A DNA stretch of 48,700 bases from Butyrivibrio sp. GTDB taxonomy: Bacteria; Bacillota; Clostridia; Lachnospirales; Lachnospiraceae. Made by a program: the position numbers and the translations under genes. The notes beneath the pieces are model-generated. The model was not told where the DNA came from, searched no databases, and saw nothing but the letters and a program-made list of their open reading frames with translations. The DNA is taken from contig SVFV01000027.1 in NCBI GenBank assembly GCA_015056655.1, forward strand, positions 1 through 48,700, given 5' to 3'. Positions 1-10,203 of this stretch are shown one piece after another (positions within the stretch are counted from its first letter, which is position 1; every line of letters begins with the position of its first letter).

Positions 1-74
1 TAGCGAGAGGGGGATTCGAACCCTCGACACCGCGGGTATGAACCGCGTGCTCTAGCCAACTGAGCTATCTCGCC
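1..74 (-). tRNA. tRNA-Met (CAT anticodon)
   Basis: Read on the minus strand it folds as a full cloverleaf: acceptor GGCGAGA with TCTCGCT, D arm GCTC...GAGC, anticodon stem CGCGG/CCGCG around loop TTCATAC, and T loop TTCGAAT. The anticodon is CAT. The loop and the G1 start look like elongator tRNA-Met rather than initiator (which has C1-A72) or lysidine-type tRNA-Ile. The discriminator A is the first base of the window, so whether CCA is encoded cannot be seen. The T stem GAGGG/CCCCC has one A-C mismatch. Confidence 0.93.
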
Positions 75-117
75 ATATGTAGTTTTCTGTTTGTCTCTCT
101 CGCCGAGCGACTAGGTT

Positions 118-147
118 AGTATATCGCTCCCCCCATAATGTTGTCAA
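118..147 (-). promoter_or_regulatory. Promoter of the tRNA-Met gene
   Basis: On the minus strand a perfect -35 TTGACA (142-147) and -10 TATACT (118-123) are separated by 18 bases. A C/G-rich discriminator-like stretch follows before the tRNA, which fits a strong housekeeping promoter for a stable RNA. Confidence 0.75.
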
Positions 148-274
148 CACTATTTTTGAATTTTTTTAAAATAATCCAGGTTATTTTTTGAAAATGTAGA
201 ATAAGTGCTAGAAATCGCATAAATTAGGGCTTATAGTTTAATTTGTATTATAAAAAAACAAAGGGAGAATCAAA

Positions 275-1309
275 ATGGGGTACGAAATTAATGAAAAAAG
301 ATTTCTTGAGGAATTAGAAAAGGAATTATCCATAGATTCAGTTACTGGTCAGTATCATGAATTACAGGATTATCTTGTAGAGGAGATTGAGAAGCTTGGC
401 TTTAAGACAACAACTCTTCATAAGGGTGGAATCATAGCGGACATCGGTGGAGAGGGCAATCCCCTTCTTGTTACAGCACATGGTGATACTATCGGAATGA
501 TGGTCAGACATATCAATGAGGATGGAACAATTAAGGTTTACAAGGTTGGCGGACTTTATGCTTATCACACAGAGCGCGAGAATGTTCGCATCCATACTAG
601 AGATGGCAAGATTATAAATGGAACAGTTCAGAGAAAGAATGCTTCCGTTCATGTAACAGAGAATGAGCTTAATGAGGAAGTTCCCAGCTTTGATAAGAAT
701 TCATTTGTTGTTCTTGATGAAGATGTTCATTCTGCTGATGATGTAAGAAAGCTTGGAATTGAGATAGGTGATTATGTGGCAGTTGAACCCAGATTCACTG
801 TTTCAAACGGATATATCAAATCTCATTTCATCGATGATAAAGCTTTGGTAGCTGTGCTCATGGAACTTCTTCATGATGTTAAGGATGGAAAGGTTAAGCT
901 TGGACGTAAGGTTTATATCTATATTTCCTTCTATGAAGAGATTGGACATGGCGGATCTATTGTGCCTGAAGATGTTAAGGATTATCTTGCTCTTGATATT
1001 GCTTGTATCGGGCCTGAGCAGACAAGTTCTGAGCGTAAGGTTTCTGTATTCTGCATGGACAGCAGATTTCCGTATAACCTTGATATGATCAGAGAGCTTG
1101 AGGAGAGCGCAAAGAAGGCTGGTGCTGATTATGTGCCTGACATTTTCACTCCTCACTATGGAACAGATGCTGATCCTGCTCTTGTTGCCGGATTTGATAT
1201 CAGACATGGTGCAATCGGACCTGGAGTACGTGCAAGCCATGGTTATGAAAGAACACATATTGATGCAATGAATAACACTTATATGGTACTTGCAGAGTAT
1301 GTTTCTTAA
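275..1309 (+). CDS. M42 family metallopeptidase (glutamyl aminopeptidase / endoglucanase-like)
   Basis: A cytoplasmic di-zinc aminopeptidase of the M42 family, which trims N-terminal residues from peptides. The metal and catalytic motifs are in order: AHGDTIG (His69, Asp71), IDDKALV (Asp187/188, bridging metal), EEIGHGG (Glu221/222, catalytic base and ligand), MDSRF, and the late TPHYGTDA motif. At 344 residues it has normal family length and no signal peptide. The ATG follows AAGGGAG at good spacing. It appears monocistronic, with an AT-rich upstream region. The exact substrate preference cannot be read, and the endoglucanase label often given to this family is unlikely to be correct. Confidence 0.88.
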   Translation: MGYEINEKRFLEELEKELSIDSVTGQYHELQDYLVEEIEKLGFKTTTLHKGGIIADIGGEGNPLLVTAHGDTIGMMVRHINEDGTIKVYKVGGLYAYHTERENVRIHTRDGKIINGTVQRKNASVHVTENELNEEVPSFDKNSFVVLDEDVHSADDVRKLGIEIGDYVAVEPRFTVSNGYIKSHFIDDKALVAVLMELLHDVKDGKVKLGRKVYIYISFYEEIGHGGSIVPEDVKDYLALDIACIGPEQTSSERKVSVFCMDSRFPYNLDMIRELEESAKKAGADYVPDIFTPHYGTDADPALVAGFDIRHGAIGPGVRASHGYERTHIDAMNNTYMVLAEYVS

Positions 1310-1319
1310 TTGCTGAGAT

Positions 1320-1348
1320 TTGTCAAAATTGCATAAATATGCTATATT
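1320..1348 (+). promoter_or_regulatory. Sigma-A-type promoter for prpC-prkC-rsgA
   Basis: TTGTCA (1320-1325) and TATATT (1343-1348) are separated by exactly 17 bases, in the short gap before prpC. A small inverted repeat TTGGTG/CACCAA lies between this promoter and the start codon. Confidence 0.6.
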
Positions 1349-1402
1349 TGATAATTGGTGTATATCGCTTTCACCAAATGAAAAAACTAATCGGAGGCAT
1401 CC

Positions 1403-2149
1403 TTGCTTAAAACATTTTCCATAACTGACGTTGGTCAGAAACGAAAACTGAATCAAGACTACGTATTTACCTCCGAGAGGCGCATTGGCAATCTCTCTAA
1501 TGTGTTTATTGTTGCTGACGGTATGGGCGGACATAACGCCGGGGATTACGCATCGAAGTACACAGTAAATACCATGGTCGAGGAGATTGAGCGTTCTCTT
1601 GAGCAGAACCCTGTGCGCATCTTAGAAAATGCGATTAAAAAAGCTAACGTAAAGCTCAGAGCTAAGGCTGCTGAGGACGAGCATTTGTACGGAATGGGTA
1701 CAACTGTTGTGGCGGCTACTGTTATGGGGCGCTATCTTCAGGTTGCGAACGTAGGTGATTCGAGACTTTATGTTATAGGCGATAACAGCATCAGGCAGAT
1801 TACCAGGGATCATTCTCTTGTACAGGAGATGGTCAGAGCTGGCGGCCTAGATCCCGATGAGGCTCGTACTCATTCGGAGAAGAATATCATCACCAGAGCT
1901 ATCGGTGCTGATGATACAGTAGACGTGGATTTCTTTAACGTTGAACTCGAGAAGGGGGATATTGTGCTCATGTGTTCTGATGGGCTCACAAATATGCTCG
2001 AGGACGAAGAAATCCGTATGATAGTTAGTGGCCAGAGAGATATTATTGAGAAGGCACAGAAGTTGGTGGATATGGCGAACCAGCATGGCGGTAAAGACAA
2101 CATAGCCGTTATCCTGATAGAACCTTTTGCTGACGGAGGAGCTGAATGA
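1403..2149 (+). CDS. prpC: PP2C-family Ser/Thr protein phosphatase PrpC/Stp
   Basis: A Mn/Mg-dependent PP2C phosphatase that reverses phosphorylation by the neighbouring PASTA kinase. The metal-binding motifs are visible: NQDY (Asp19), ADGMGGHNAG (Asp39), NVGDSRLY (113-120), CSDGLTNML (Asp190) and GKDNIAVIL (Asp229). It has 248 residues, the usual size of the stand-alone enzyme, and no membrane segment. The start is TTG, chosen because GGAGG at 1393-1397 lies five bases upstream and no ATG fits. Its stop overlaps the kinase start (ATGA at 2146), so the two are translationally coupled. Confidence 0.95.
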   Translation: MLKTFSITDVGQKRKLNQDYVFTSERRIGNLSNVFIVADGMGGHNAGDYASKYTVNTMVEEIERSLEQNPVRILENAIKKANVKLRAKAAEDEHLYGMGTTVVAATVMGRYLQVANVGDSRLYVIGDNSIRQITRDHSLVQEMVRAGGLDPDEARTHSEKNIITRAIGADDTVDVDFFNVELEKGDIVLMCSDGLTNMLEDEEIRMIVSGQRDIIEKAQKLVDMANQHGGKDNIAVILIEPFADGGAE

Positions 2150-4194
2150 TTAAGATTGGAATGATGATCGGAGATCGCTATGAGATCCTTGAGAAAATAG
2201 GAACAGGCGGTATGTCCGATGTTTATAGGGCAAAAGATCATAAGCTGAACAGACCGGTGGCTGTTAAAGTACTTAAACAGGAATTTTCGGAGAATGATAA
2301 CTTTGTCTCCAAGTTCCGCGTTGAAGCGCAGGCTGCAGCTGGACTTATGCACCCTAATATTGTAAATGTTTATGATGTAGGTGATGAAAACGGAATTCAT
2401 TACATTGTAATGGAACTCGTTGATGGTATCACCTTAAAGAGATATATAGAAAAGAAATCAAGGCTTACTGTTAAGGAGGCTGTCAGCATTGCCATTCAGG
2501 TGGCAATGGGACTTGAGGCAGCTCATAACAACCATATCATTCATCGTGATATAAAGCCTCAGAACATCATCATTTCAAAAGAGGGTAAGGTTAAGGTTAC
2601 AGACTTTGGTATTGCGAAGGCTGCAACCAGTAATACAATTACCTCTAACGTAATGGGTTCTGTACACTATACATCACCTGAGCAGGCCAGAGGCGGATAT
2701 TCAGATGCAAAGAGTGATATTTATTCTCTCGGTATCACTTTGTTTGAAATGTTGACAGGTCGTCTTCCTTTTAATGGAGATACAACTGTTGCAATTGCAA
2801 TCAAGCATATCCAGGAGGATTTACCTGCTCCTGTTGAGTATAATGATGAGATTCCTGTCAGCGTTAACAAGATAGTTATGAAGTGCTGTCAGAAGAGTCC
2901 TGACAGAAGATATCAGAATGCTGCTGAGCTTATAAATGACCTTAAGAGATCACTTATTACTCCGGATGATGATTTTGTTAATCTTGTAGACCCTGATGAG
3001 GAGAGCGCCACAAGAGTAGCAACAGAAGCGGAAGCAAAGAGCATCAATGGTTTATCAGATACTGAGCAGATGCGTCTTAATGCAGATGTTATGCGTGAGT
3101 ATGAACAGCAGAAGAGACGTGAGGCTAAGGGACGCGGCTATAGCAGAGCTGATGACTATGATGATGACGAAGACGAGTATGACAGAAGATCAGGAGTATA
3201 TGGCTCCAGGATCGAGAAGCTTACTATAGCACTTGCAATAATAGCTGCTGTCCTTGTGGGAATAATTGTTATTTACCTTATGGGCAGAGGAATGGGAATC
3301 TTTGGTGTCAGCAACGAGGGATATGAGTTCTCAGAATCAATTCCCGGAGTTGGAGACAGCGAGGATGATCAGGACGGGCTTGGTGGAATAAAGGTACCTG
3401 ATGTTGTAAGTGGCAATATTTCCTATGCGCAGGCTGTTTCGTTACTTGAGGAAAAAGGATTTAAGGTTTCCAAAGTAGAGGATTCAGAGAGCAAGGCTTC
3501 AAAGAACACTGTAACAGCTCAGGATCCTGAGGCTGGAAGCTATGCTGCAAGCGGATCTACAGTTACGATTACTGTAAGTACAGGTGGTTCAACTTCTACA
3601 GATACTGCTGATAGTGCAAGTACTTCAGATACAACAGAGGAGGCTTCTTCAGAAGAAGCTTCTACTCAGGAAGTAGAGTCCAATCAGGTTGAGATGCCTA
3701 ACCTTGTAGGTATGTCAATTGAGGAAGCAGCTGCTAAACTTGCAGAGCTTGGACTTGTACAGGGTACAGTTGTTGATGTTAACAGCGATGCTTATGCGGT
3801 TGATGTTATTACTGCACAGAGTCAGCCTGTTGGAACAATTCTTGAAAAGGGTACTAAGATAAACATGGAGAAATCTATTGGACCGGTTGCTGCTACATCT
3901 TACAGCTTTTCTGGAAATATAGATGCTCCTACAGAGGGTGAGAATTATACTCCCGGATTAACAGTTCATGTTTCATTTGTAACAGCAGATGGTACATCTC
4001 TACTTGATACAGAGACAGCATCCTTCCCGATTACAGGAGTTACAAGAACAGGACTTACTTCTTCTACAGGAGTTATTACTTTTAAATATACAGCGTCTAG
4101 TCCGGCAACTACTGATGACCAGGGGAATGTTATAGCTGGTTCAACTCAGGAGTATACAGTTACCAGAGCAGTTACATTTACACAGGAGAATTGA
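2146..4194 (+). CDS. prkC: PASTA-domain Ser/Thr protein kinase (PrkC/Stk1/PknB type)
   Basis: A membrane sensor kinase for cell-wall state. The N-terminal Hanks-type kinase domain (about 12-270) has the glycine loop IGTGGMSDVY, Lys41, the HRD loop at 133-135 (HRDIKPQN) and DFG at 153-155. An acidic/basic juxtamembrane stretch leads to one membrane helix (about 359-379). Outside are two PASTA repeats (about 416-478 and 516-578), joined by a Ser/Thr/Glu-rich linker, then a unique domain of roughly 100 residues. PASTA repeats are known to bind muropeptides or lipid II. Two repeats is fewer than the three or more of many Firmicutes kinases. A second in-frame ATG at 2161 is a possible start. Confidence 0.95.
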   Translation: MIKIGMMIGDRYEILEKIGTGGMSDVYRAKDHKLNRPVAVKVLKQEFSENDNFVSKFRVEAQAAAGLMHPNIVNVYDVGDENGIHYIVMELVDGITLKRYIEKKSRLTVKEAVSIAIQVAMGLEAAHNNHIIHRDIKPQNIIISKEGKVKVTDFGIAKAATSNTITSNVMGSVHYTSPEQARGGYSDAKSDIYSLGITLFEMLTGRLPFNGDTTVAIAIKHIQEDLPAPVEYNDEIPVSVNKIVMKCCQKSPDRRYQNAAELINDLKRSLITPDDDFVNLVDPDEESATRVATEAEAKSINGLSDTEQMRLNADVMREYEQQKRREAKGRGYSRADDYDDDEDEYDRRSGVYGSRIEKLTIALAIIAAVLVGIIVIYLMGRGMGIFGVSNEGYEFSESIPGVGDSEDDQDGLGGIKVPDVVSGNISYAQAVSLLEEKGFKVSKVEDSESKASKNTVTAQDPEAGSYAASGSTVTITVSTGGSTSTDTADSASTSDTTEEASSEEASTQEVESNQVEMPNLVGMSIEEAAAKLAELGLVQGTVVDVNSDAYAVDVITAQSQPVGTILEKGTKINMEKSIGPVAATSYSFSGNIDAPTEGENYTPGLTVHVSFVTADGTSLLDTETASFPITGVTRTGLTSSTGVITFKYTASSPATTDDQGNVIAGSTQEYTVTRAVTFTQEN

Positions 4195-5096
4195 TGCTAG
4201 GTAGAATTGTTAAAGGAATTGCAGGATTCTATTATGTAAACACCGGAAGCAGTAGTGTTTACGAGTGCAAAGCAAAGGGTATTTTCCGCAAGGATAATAT
4301 TAAGCCCCTTGTAGGTGACGATGTTGAAATTGAAATAATTGATGATGAAAAGGGTGTGGGTAATATCATTAAGATATTGCCCCGCCGTAATCAACTTGTA
4401 AGACCGCCGGTTGCGAATGTTGACCAGGCGGTTATTCTGTTTGCTATTGTAAAGCCGGATCCCAATTACAATATTCTTGATAAGTTCCTGATTCAGATGA
4501 GAAGAAACAAGCTTCCGGTTGTTATCTGCTTTAATAAGCAGGATATTGCTACTAAGGAAGAACAGCAGGAGCTTATGGATGCTTACGAAAAATGTGGTTA
4601 CGAGGTAATTTTTATAAGTGTTCATGAAGGCGCAGGAATAGACACTCTTTGCGAGAAGCTTAAGGGTAAGACCTCGGTGATAGCAGGCCCTAGTGGAGTT
4701 GGTAAATCCTCTTTGCTTAACAGACTTCATCCAGAGGCAGAGATGGAGACAGGAGAACTCAGTAAAAAAATTCACAGAGGCAAAAATACAACAAGACATT
4801 CTGAGATGTTCTTTATTCCTTCTTTGTCAGATGAAGAGGAGAAGACCTACATCTTTGATACACCTGGATTTACATCACTTGCGCTTAAGGATGTTACACC
4901 GGAAGATCTTCCGCTGTTTTATCCAGAGTTTGAGCCCTATGAGCCATCATGCAGGTTTGGAGGCTGCAGCCATATTGCTGAACCAGACTGTGGTGTTAAG
5001 GAAGCACTTGAAAAGGGTGAGATTTCAAGAGTTAGGTATGATAACTATAAAATTATCTATGAAGAACTGAAAAATATGAAACCTAACTACAGATGA
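4194..5096 (+). CDS. rsgA: Ribosome small-subunit-dependent GTPase RsgA
   Basis: A circularly permuted GTPase that helps mature the 30S subunit. An OB-fold occupies about 1-70. The G motifs come in permuted order: NKQD (114-117, G4), GPSGVGKSS (165-173, G1), then DTPG (222-225, G3). The C-terminal zinc site is Cys253, Cys258, His260 and Cys266. The open frame extends to a TTG at 4191, but the ATG at 4194 is preferred because it overlaps the kinase stop (TGATG) and is well spaced from AGGAGA. The order prpC-prkC-rsgA is common in Firmicutes. Confidence 0.95.
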   Translation: MLGRIVKGIAGFYYVNTGSSSVYECKAKGIFRKDNIKPLVGDDVEIEIIDDEKGVGNIIKILPRRNQLVRPPVANVDQAVILFAIVKPDPNYNILDKFLIQMRRNKLPVVICFNKQDIATKEEQQELMDAYEKCGYEVIFISVHEGAGIDTLCEKLKGKTSVIAGPSGVGKSSLLNRLHPEAEMETGELSKKIHRGKNTTRHSEMFFIPSLSDEEEKTYIFDTPGFTSLALKDVTPEDLPLFYPEFEPYEPSCRFGGCSHIAEPDCGVKEALEKGEISRVRYDNYKIIYEELKNMKPNYR

Positions 5097-5171
5097 GAGA
5101 TAGAGTTTCCAATTTAATAAAAACTGGTAGTAAATATGCACATAAAAAATAGGATATCAGCAAATCTCTTG

Positions 5172-5200
5172 TTGATTATTTTGCTGATCTGATGTATTAT
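5172..5200 (+). promoter_or_regulatory. Sigma-A-type promoter of the glycerol operon
   Basis: TTGATT (5172-5177) and TATTAT (5195-5200) are separated by 17 bases. The predicted start near 5207 would give a leader of about 120 bases before glpP, containing the terminator at 5236-5296. Confidence 0.65.
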
Positions 5201-5235
5201 AGTTGTGCAAGTTAATGAGTGCCAGTGAGATGAGA

Positions 5236-5296
5236 GAGAATGTGGCGATTAAAAAACCAGGCGATGCGGCCTGTCTTTTGACCATGTTCTTTTTTT
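5236..5296 (+). terminator. Leader terminator (attenuator) upstream of glpP
   Basis: GAGAATGTGG (5236-5245) pairs with CCATGTTCTT (5282-5291) as a 10-bp stem containing three G-U pairs. It encloses an inner hairpin CAGGC/GCCTG (5258-5262 with 5269-5273), and seven T follow (5290-5296). This is an intrinsic terminator inside the leader of the operon it precedes. GlpP proteins are known antiterminators of glycerol operons acting in the presence of glycerol-3-phosphate, so this is probably the site of that control. Confidence 0.65.
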
Positions 5297-5325
5297 GTGC
5301 TCATTTTTAGCAAAGGTAAGGGATA

Positions 5326-5904
5326 ATGCACAGAGATTTCATAGAGAAAATTGAAGAAAATCCGATAATAGCAGCTGTTAAGGATGATAAAGGACTAGCT
5401 ACAGCACTTAAGACGGATGTTGGAATCATATTTATTCTATATGGTGACATCTGCTCCATCGGTGAAATCACACAAAAGGTTAAGGATGCTGGAAAGATAG
5501 CAATGATTCATGTGGATCTTGTTTCTGGGCTTAACAACAGTAAGGATATCACGCTGGATTTTATAAAAAAGAACACTTCGGCAGATGGAATAATTACTAC
5601 GAAGTCCGGACTGATTCAGCATGCAAAAGAGCTTGGACTTTATACAGTGCTTAGATACTTTGTGATCGACAGCATGGCTATCGTGAACATTGAGAAGCAG
5701 TCCAAGCAGGGCGTAAGTCAGCCTGATGTAATTGAAATATTACCTGGTGCAGTAATTCCAAAAATAATTAAGAAAATAAATGGTATAAGCAGGGTACCTA
5801 TCATAGCAGGTGGATTGATCTCTGACAGAGAGGATGTCATGAATGCACTAAATGGGGGTGCAATGGCAGTTTCTACAACAGATAAAGACACCTGGAAGCT
5901 ATGA
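5326..5904 (+). CDS. glpP: Glycerol-3-phosphate-responsive antiterminator GlpP
   Basis: A TIM-barrel-like regulatory protein of the GlpP family, known in Bacillus to bind glycerol-3-phosphate and leader mRNA so that transcription continues into glp genes. Family features visible in its 192 residues are IIAAVKD near the N-terminus, the HVDLVSGL strand, ADGIITTK, VEILPG-type IEILPGA, and PIIAGGLI followed by GGAMAVSTT at the C-terminus. Length matches the family. The ATG follows AAGGTAAGG. It is first in the operon, directly after a leader terminator and directly before glpK, which supports the role. It would act in the cytoplasm on its own transcript. Confidence 0.88.
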   Translation: MHRDFIEKIEENPIIAAVKDDKGLATALKTDVGIIFILYGDICSIGEITQKVKDAGKIAMIHVDLVSGLNNSKDITLDFIKKNTSADGIITTKSGLIQHAKELGLYTVLRYFVIDSMAIVNIEKQSKQGVSQPDVIEILPGAVIPKIIKKINGISRVPIIAGGLISDREDVMNALNGGAMAVSTTDKDTWKL

Positions 5905-5915
5905 GACCTGTTTAA

Positions 5916-7433
<1,518 letters not shown>

Positions 7434-7464
7434 GAATATTCAATTTAGTTAGAGGAGATGAATT

Positions 7465-8925
7465 ATGTTGTACGATGTCATAATCATAGGCGCAGGTGTT
7501 TCAGGTAGTGCTGTGGCAAGAGAACTGTCACGTTATGAAGCTAATGTCTGTGTTTTAGAAAAATGTGAGGATGTATGTGAGGGAACATCAAAAGCTAATT
7601 CAGCTATAGTTCATGCTGGATTTGATGCTGCTGCAGGTTCTCTTATGGCAAAGCTTAATGTTCGCGGAAATGAGATGATGGACGAGCTTAGTCGTGACTT
7701 GGATATTCCATTTAAGAGAAATGGTTCAATGGTTGTATGCATTCACAAGGAAGCCCTTCCTGGACTTAAGGAACTCTATGACAGAGGTGTTCAGAATGGA
7801 GTAAAGGATTTAAAGATCCTTACAAGAGAGGAAGCTCTTGAGATGGAGCCCAATCTTTCTGATAACGTTGAAGGAGCATTATATGCACCTACAGGCGGAA
7901 TTGTATGTCCCTTCAGACTCAACATTGCCATGGCTGAGAATGCTAATGAAAATGGTGTTGATTTTAGATTTAATACCAAGGTTGAGGATATCAAAAAGAA
8001 AGAGGATGGCTTCTGGCATATCCGCACCAATAATGGTGAGTATGTAACAAAATATGTAGTTAATGCAGCTGGTGTATATGCTGGTGTAATTCATAACATG
8101 GTAAGCCAGGATGATGACAAGATTGAAATCATTCCAAGACGTGGCGATTATTGCCTCCTTGATAAAGAGGTTGGCTCTCATGTTAGTCATACAATCTTCC
8201 CTCAGCCTACAGATTTAGGTAAGGGTGTTCTTGTTTCACCTACTGTTCATGGCAACCTCATTGTAGGGCCTACTGCAATAGATATCGAGGATAAGGAAGG
8301 AACAAACACAACAGCTGAAGGAATAAACGAGCTTATTGAGAAGGCTAATGATCATGTAAAGAACCTTCCCATGAGAAAAGTTATTACTTCTTTTGCCGGA
8401 CTTCGCGCACATGAAGAAAAGCATGACTTCATAATAGGAGAGGTTAAAGGCGCAGAGCACTTTATAGATGTAGCTGCAATTGAGTCTCCCGGCCTTACAG
8501 CAAGCCCTGCTATTGGGGAAATGGTAGGAGAGATGCTTAAAGACATGATGAACCTTACAGCTAAAAAGGAATGGAAGAGCACCTGTAAGGATGTCATGGA
8601 TCCTTCTAAGCTTTCCTTGGAAGAGAGAAATGAACTTATAAAGAAAAATCCTGCATACGGCAACATTATTTGCCGCTGCGAATCAATCTCTGAGGGAGAA
8701 ATCCTTGATGCGATTCACAGACCGCTTGGCGCAAGATCACTTGATGGCGTTAAGAGAAGAACAAGAGCTGGAATGGGAAGATGCCAGGCTGGCTTCTGCT
8801 CACCTCGTACAATGGAAATCCTTCATCGCGAGCTTGGACTTTCTTATGAAGAAATAACTAAGAGCGGTGGAACTTCCAACATCGTTATGGAACGTACTAA
8901 GCACCAGAAAGGAGGAGAGCAGTAA
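7465..8925 (+). CDS. GlpA-like FAD-dependent glycerol-3-phosphate dehydrogenase with C-terminal [2Fe-2S] domain
   Basis: An FAD oxidoreductase of the DAO/GlpA family, predicted to oxidise glycerol-3-phosphate to dihydroxyacetone phosphate. The dinucleotide fold GAGVSGSAVARELSR is at residues 9-23, and the FAD/substrate motif TSKANSAIVHAGFD follows. The C-terminal BFD-like [2Fe-2S] module has Cys403 and Cys405 (CRC), then Cys440 and Cys445 (CQAGFC). It has 486 residues. It overlaps the next gene by one base (TAATG), so the two are probably made in equal amounts. The order after glpK supports the substrate, but a generic 2-hydroxyacid dehydrogenase remains possible. Confidence 0.85.
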   Translation: MLYDVIIIGAGVSGSAVARELSRYEANVCVLEKCEDVCEGTSKANSAIVHAGFDAAAGSLMAKLNVRGNEMMDELSRDLDIPFKRNGSMVVCIHKEALPGLKELYDRGVQNGVKDLKILTREEALEMEPNLSDNVEGALYAPTGGIVCPFRLNIAMAENANENGVDFRFNTKVEDIKKKEDGFWHIRTNNGEYVTKYVVNAAGVYAGVIHNMVSQDDDKIEIIPRRGDYCLLDKEVGSHVSHTIFPQPTDLGKGVLVSPTVHGNLIVGPTAIDIEDKEGTNTTAEGINELIEKANDHVKNLPMRKVITSFAGLRAHEEKHDFIIGEVKGAEHFIDVAAIESPGLTASPAIGEMVGEMLKDMMNLTAKKEWKSTCKDVMDPSKLSLEERNELIKKNPAYGNIICRCESISEGEILDAIHRPLGARSLDGVKRRTRAGMGRCQAGFCSPRTMEILHRELGLSYEEITKSGGTSNIVMERTKHQKGGEQ

Positions 8926-10187
8926 TGACTTCTTATGATATTGTAATAATAGGTGGTGGCCCTGCTGGACTTGCTGCTGCTATTTCCGCAAGAAAAACCG
9001 GAGTAGATAAAATTCTTATATTAGAGCGTGATAAAGAACTTGGTGGAATCCTTAATCAGTGCATTCACAATGGTTTTGGCCTTCACACCTTTAAAGAGGA
9101 GCTCACAGGACCTGAATATGCACAGAGATTTATCGATCAGGTTCTTGAGGCAAAGATTGAGTACAGACTCAACACTATGGTAATGGATATTTCATCTGAC
9201 AGAGTGGTTACAGCAATGAGCCGCGAGGATGGAATGTATCAGATAAAGGCAGGAGCAGTTATCCTTGCAATGGGATGCAGAGAACGTCCCAGAGGAGCTC
9301 TCAATATCCCTGGATACCGTCCCGCTGGTATTTTCTCAGCTGGTACAGCTCAGCGTCTTGTAAACATGGAAGGATATATGCCTGGACGTGAGGTTGTAAT
9401 TCTTGGTTCAGGAGATATCGGACTTATCATGGCAAGACGTATGACTCTTGAAGGAGCAAAGGTTAAGGTCGTTGCAGAGCTTATGCCTTATTCAGGCGGA
9501 CTTAAGAGAAATATTGTGCAGTGCCTTGATGACTTTGGTATTCCGCTTAAGCTGTCACATACAGTAGTTGACATTGAGGGAAAAGAACATCTTACAGCTG
9601 TAACAATAGCTGAGGTTGATAAAAACATGAAGCCTATTCCTGGAACAGAGGAGCGCTATACCTGTGATACACTTCTTCTTTCCTGCGGACTTATTCCTGA
9701 GAATGAGCTTTCAAGAACTGCAGGCGTTGAAATGAGCCCGATTACATCAGGACCTGTTGTAAATGAGTCTCTTGAGACAAATATTCCCGGCGTGTTTGCC
9801 TGCGGTAATGTGCTTCACGTTCACGATCTTGTTGATTATGTTTCAGAAGAGGCAACAAGAGCTGGTGCAAATGCAGCCAAATTCGTTAAGGGCGAAAAAG
9901 CAGCAGATGGAAAGGTTATTGAACTTTCAGCAACAGATGGTGCTCGCTATACAGTGCCTTCAACAATAAATGTTGATCGCATGGATGATCTTTTAACGGT
10001 GAGATTCCGTGTTGGCGCAGTTTATAAGGATTCCTATGTGAGTGTTTACTTCGATGATGAGCGTGTAATGCACAACAAGAAGCGCATCATGGCTCCCGGT
10101 GAGATGGAACAGGTTATTCTTCAGAAGGTAAAACTTCAGGAAGCTAATCCTTCCAAGATCACTATCAAGATAGAAGCAGAGGATTAA
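8925..10187 (+). CDS. FAD/NAD(P)-dependent oxidoreductase, partner of the GlpA-like protein
   Basis: A two-dinucleotide-fold flavoprotein of the pyridine nucleotide-disulphide oxidoreductase type. The FAD motif IIGGGPAGLAAA lies at 8-19 and a second fold, VVILGSGDIGLIMARR, at about 152-167. Conserved NQCIHNGFG and GCRERPRGA segments hold Cys residues, and GVFACGN is the typical C-terminal FAD contact. It has 420 residues. It sits between the GlpA-like gene and a DUF1667 gene, a trio that recurs next to glpK in clostridia. The likely role is electron transfer from the dehydrogenase to an acceptor such as NAD or ferredoxin; that acceptor is an inference. Confidence 0.82.
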   Translation: MTSYDIVIIGGGPAGLAAAISARKTGVDKILILERDKELGGILNQCIHNGFGLHTFKEELTGPEYAQRFIDQVLEAKIEYRLNTMVMDISSDRVVTAMSREDGMYQIKAGAVILAMGCRERPRGALNIPGYRPAGIFSAGTAQRLVNMEGYMPGREVVILGSGDIGLIMARRMTLEGAKVKVVAELMPYSGGLKRNIVQCLDDFGIPLKLSHTVVDIEGKEHLTAVTIAEVDKNMKPIPGTEERYTCDTLLLSCGLIPENELSRTAGVEMSPITSGPVVNESLETNIPGVFACGNVLHVHDLVDYVSEEATRAGANAAKFVKGEKAADGKVIELSATDGARYTVPSTINVDRMDDLLTVRFRVGAVYKDSYVSVYFDDERVMHNKKRIMAPGEMEQVILQKVKLQEANPSKITIKIEAED

Positions 10188-10203
10188 AGGAAGGGAGATA
10201 ATC

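Noticed and set aside
803..1534. Long open frame on the minus strand opposite the M42 gene and the start of prpC
   Set aside because: It lies opposite two clear coding regions, has Cys/Ser/Ile-rich random composition and no family motif or ribosome site.
5136..5192. An 18-codon frame (ATG at 5136) in the gap before the glycerol operon
   Set aside because: It has no ribosome site and overlaps the predicted promoter, so it is more likely chance.
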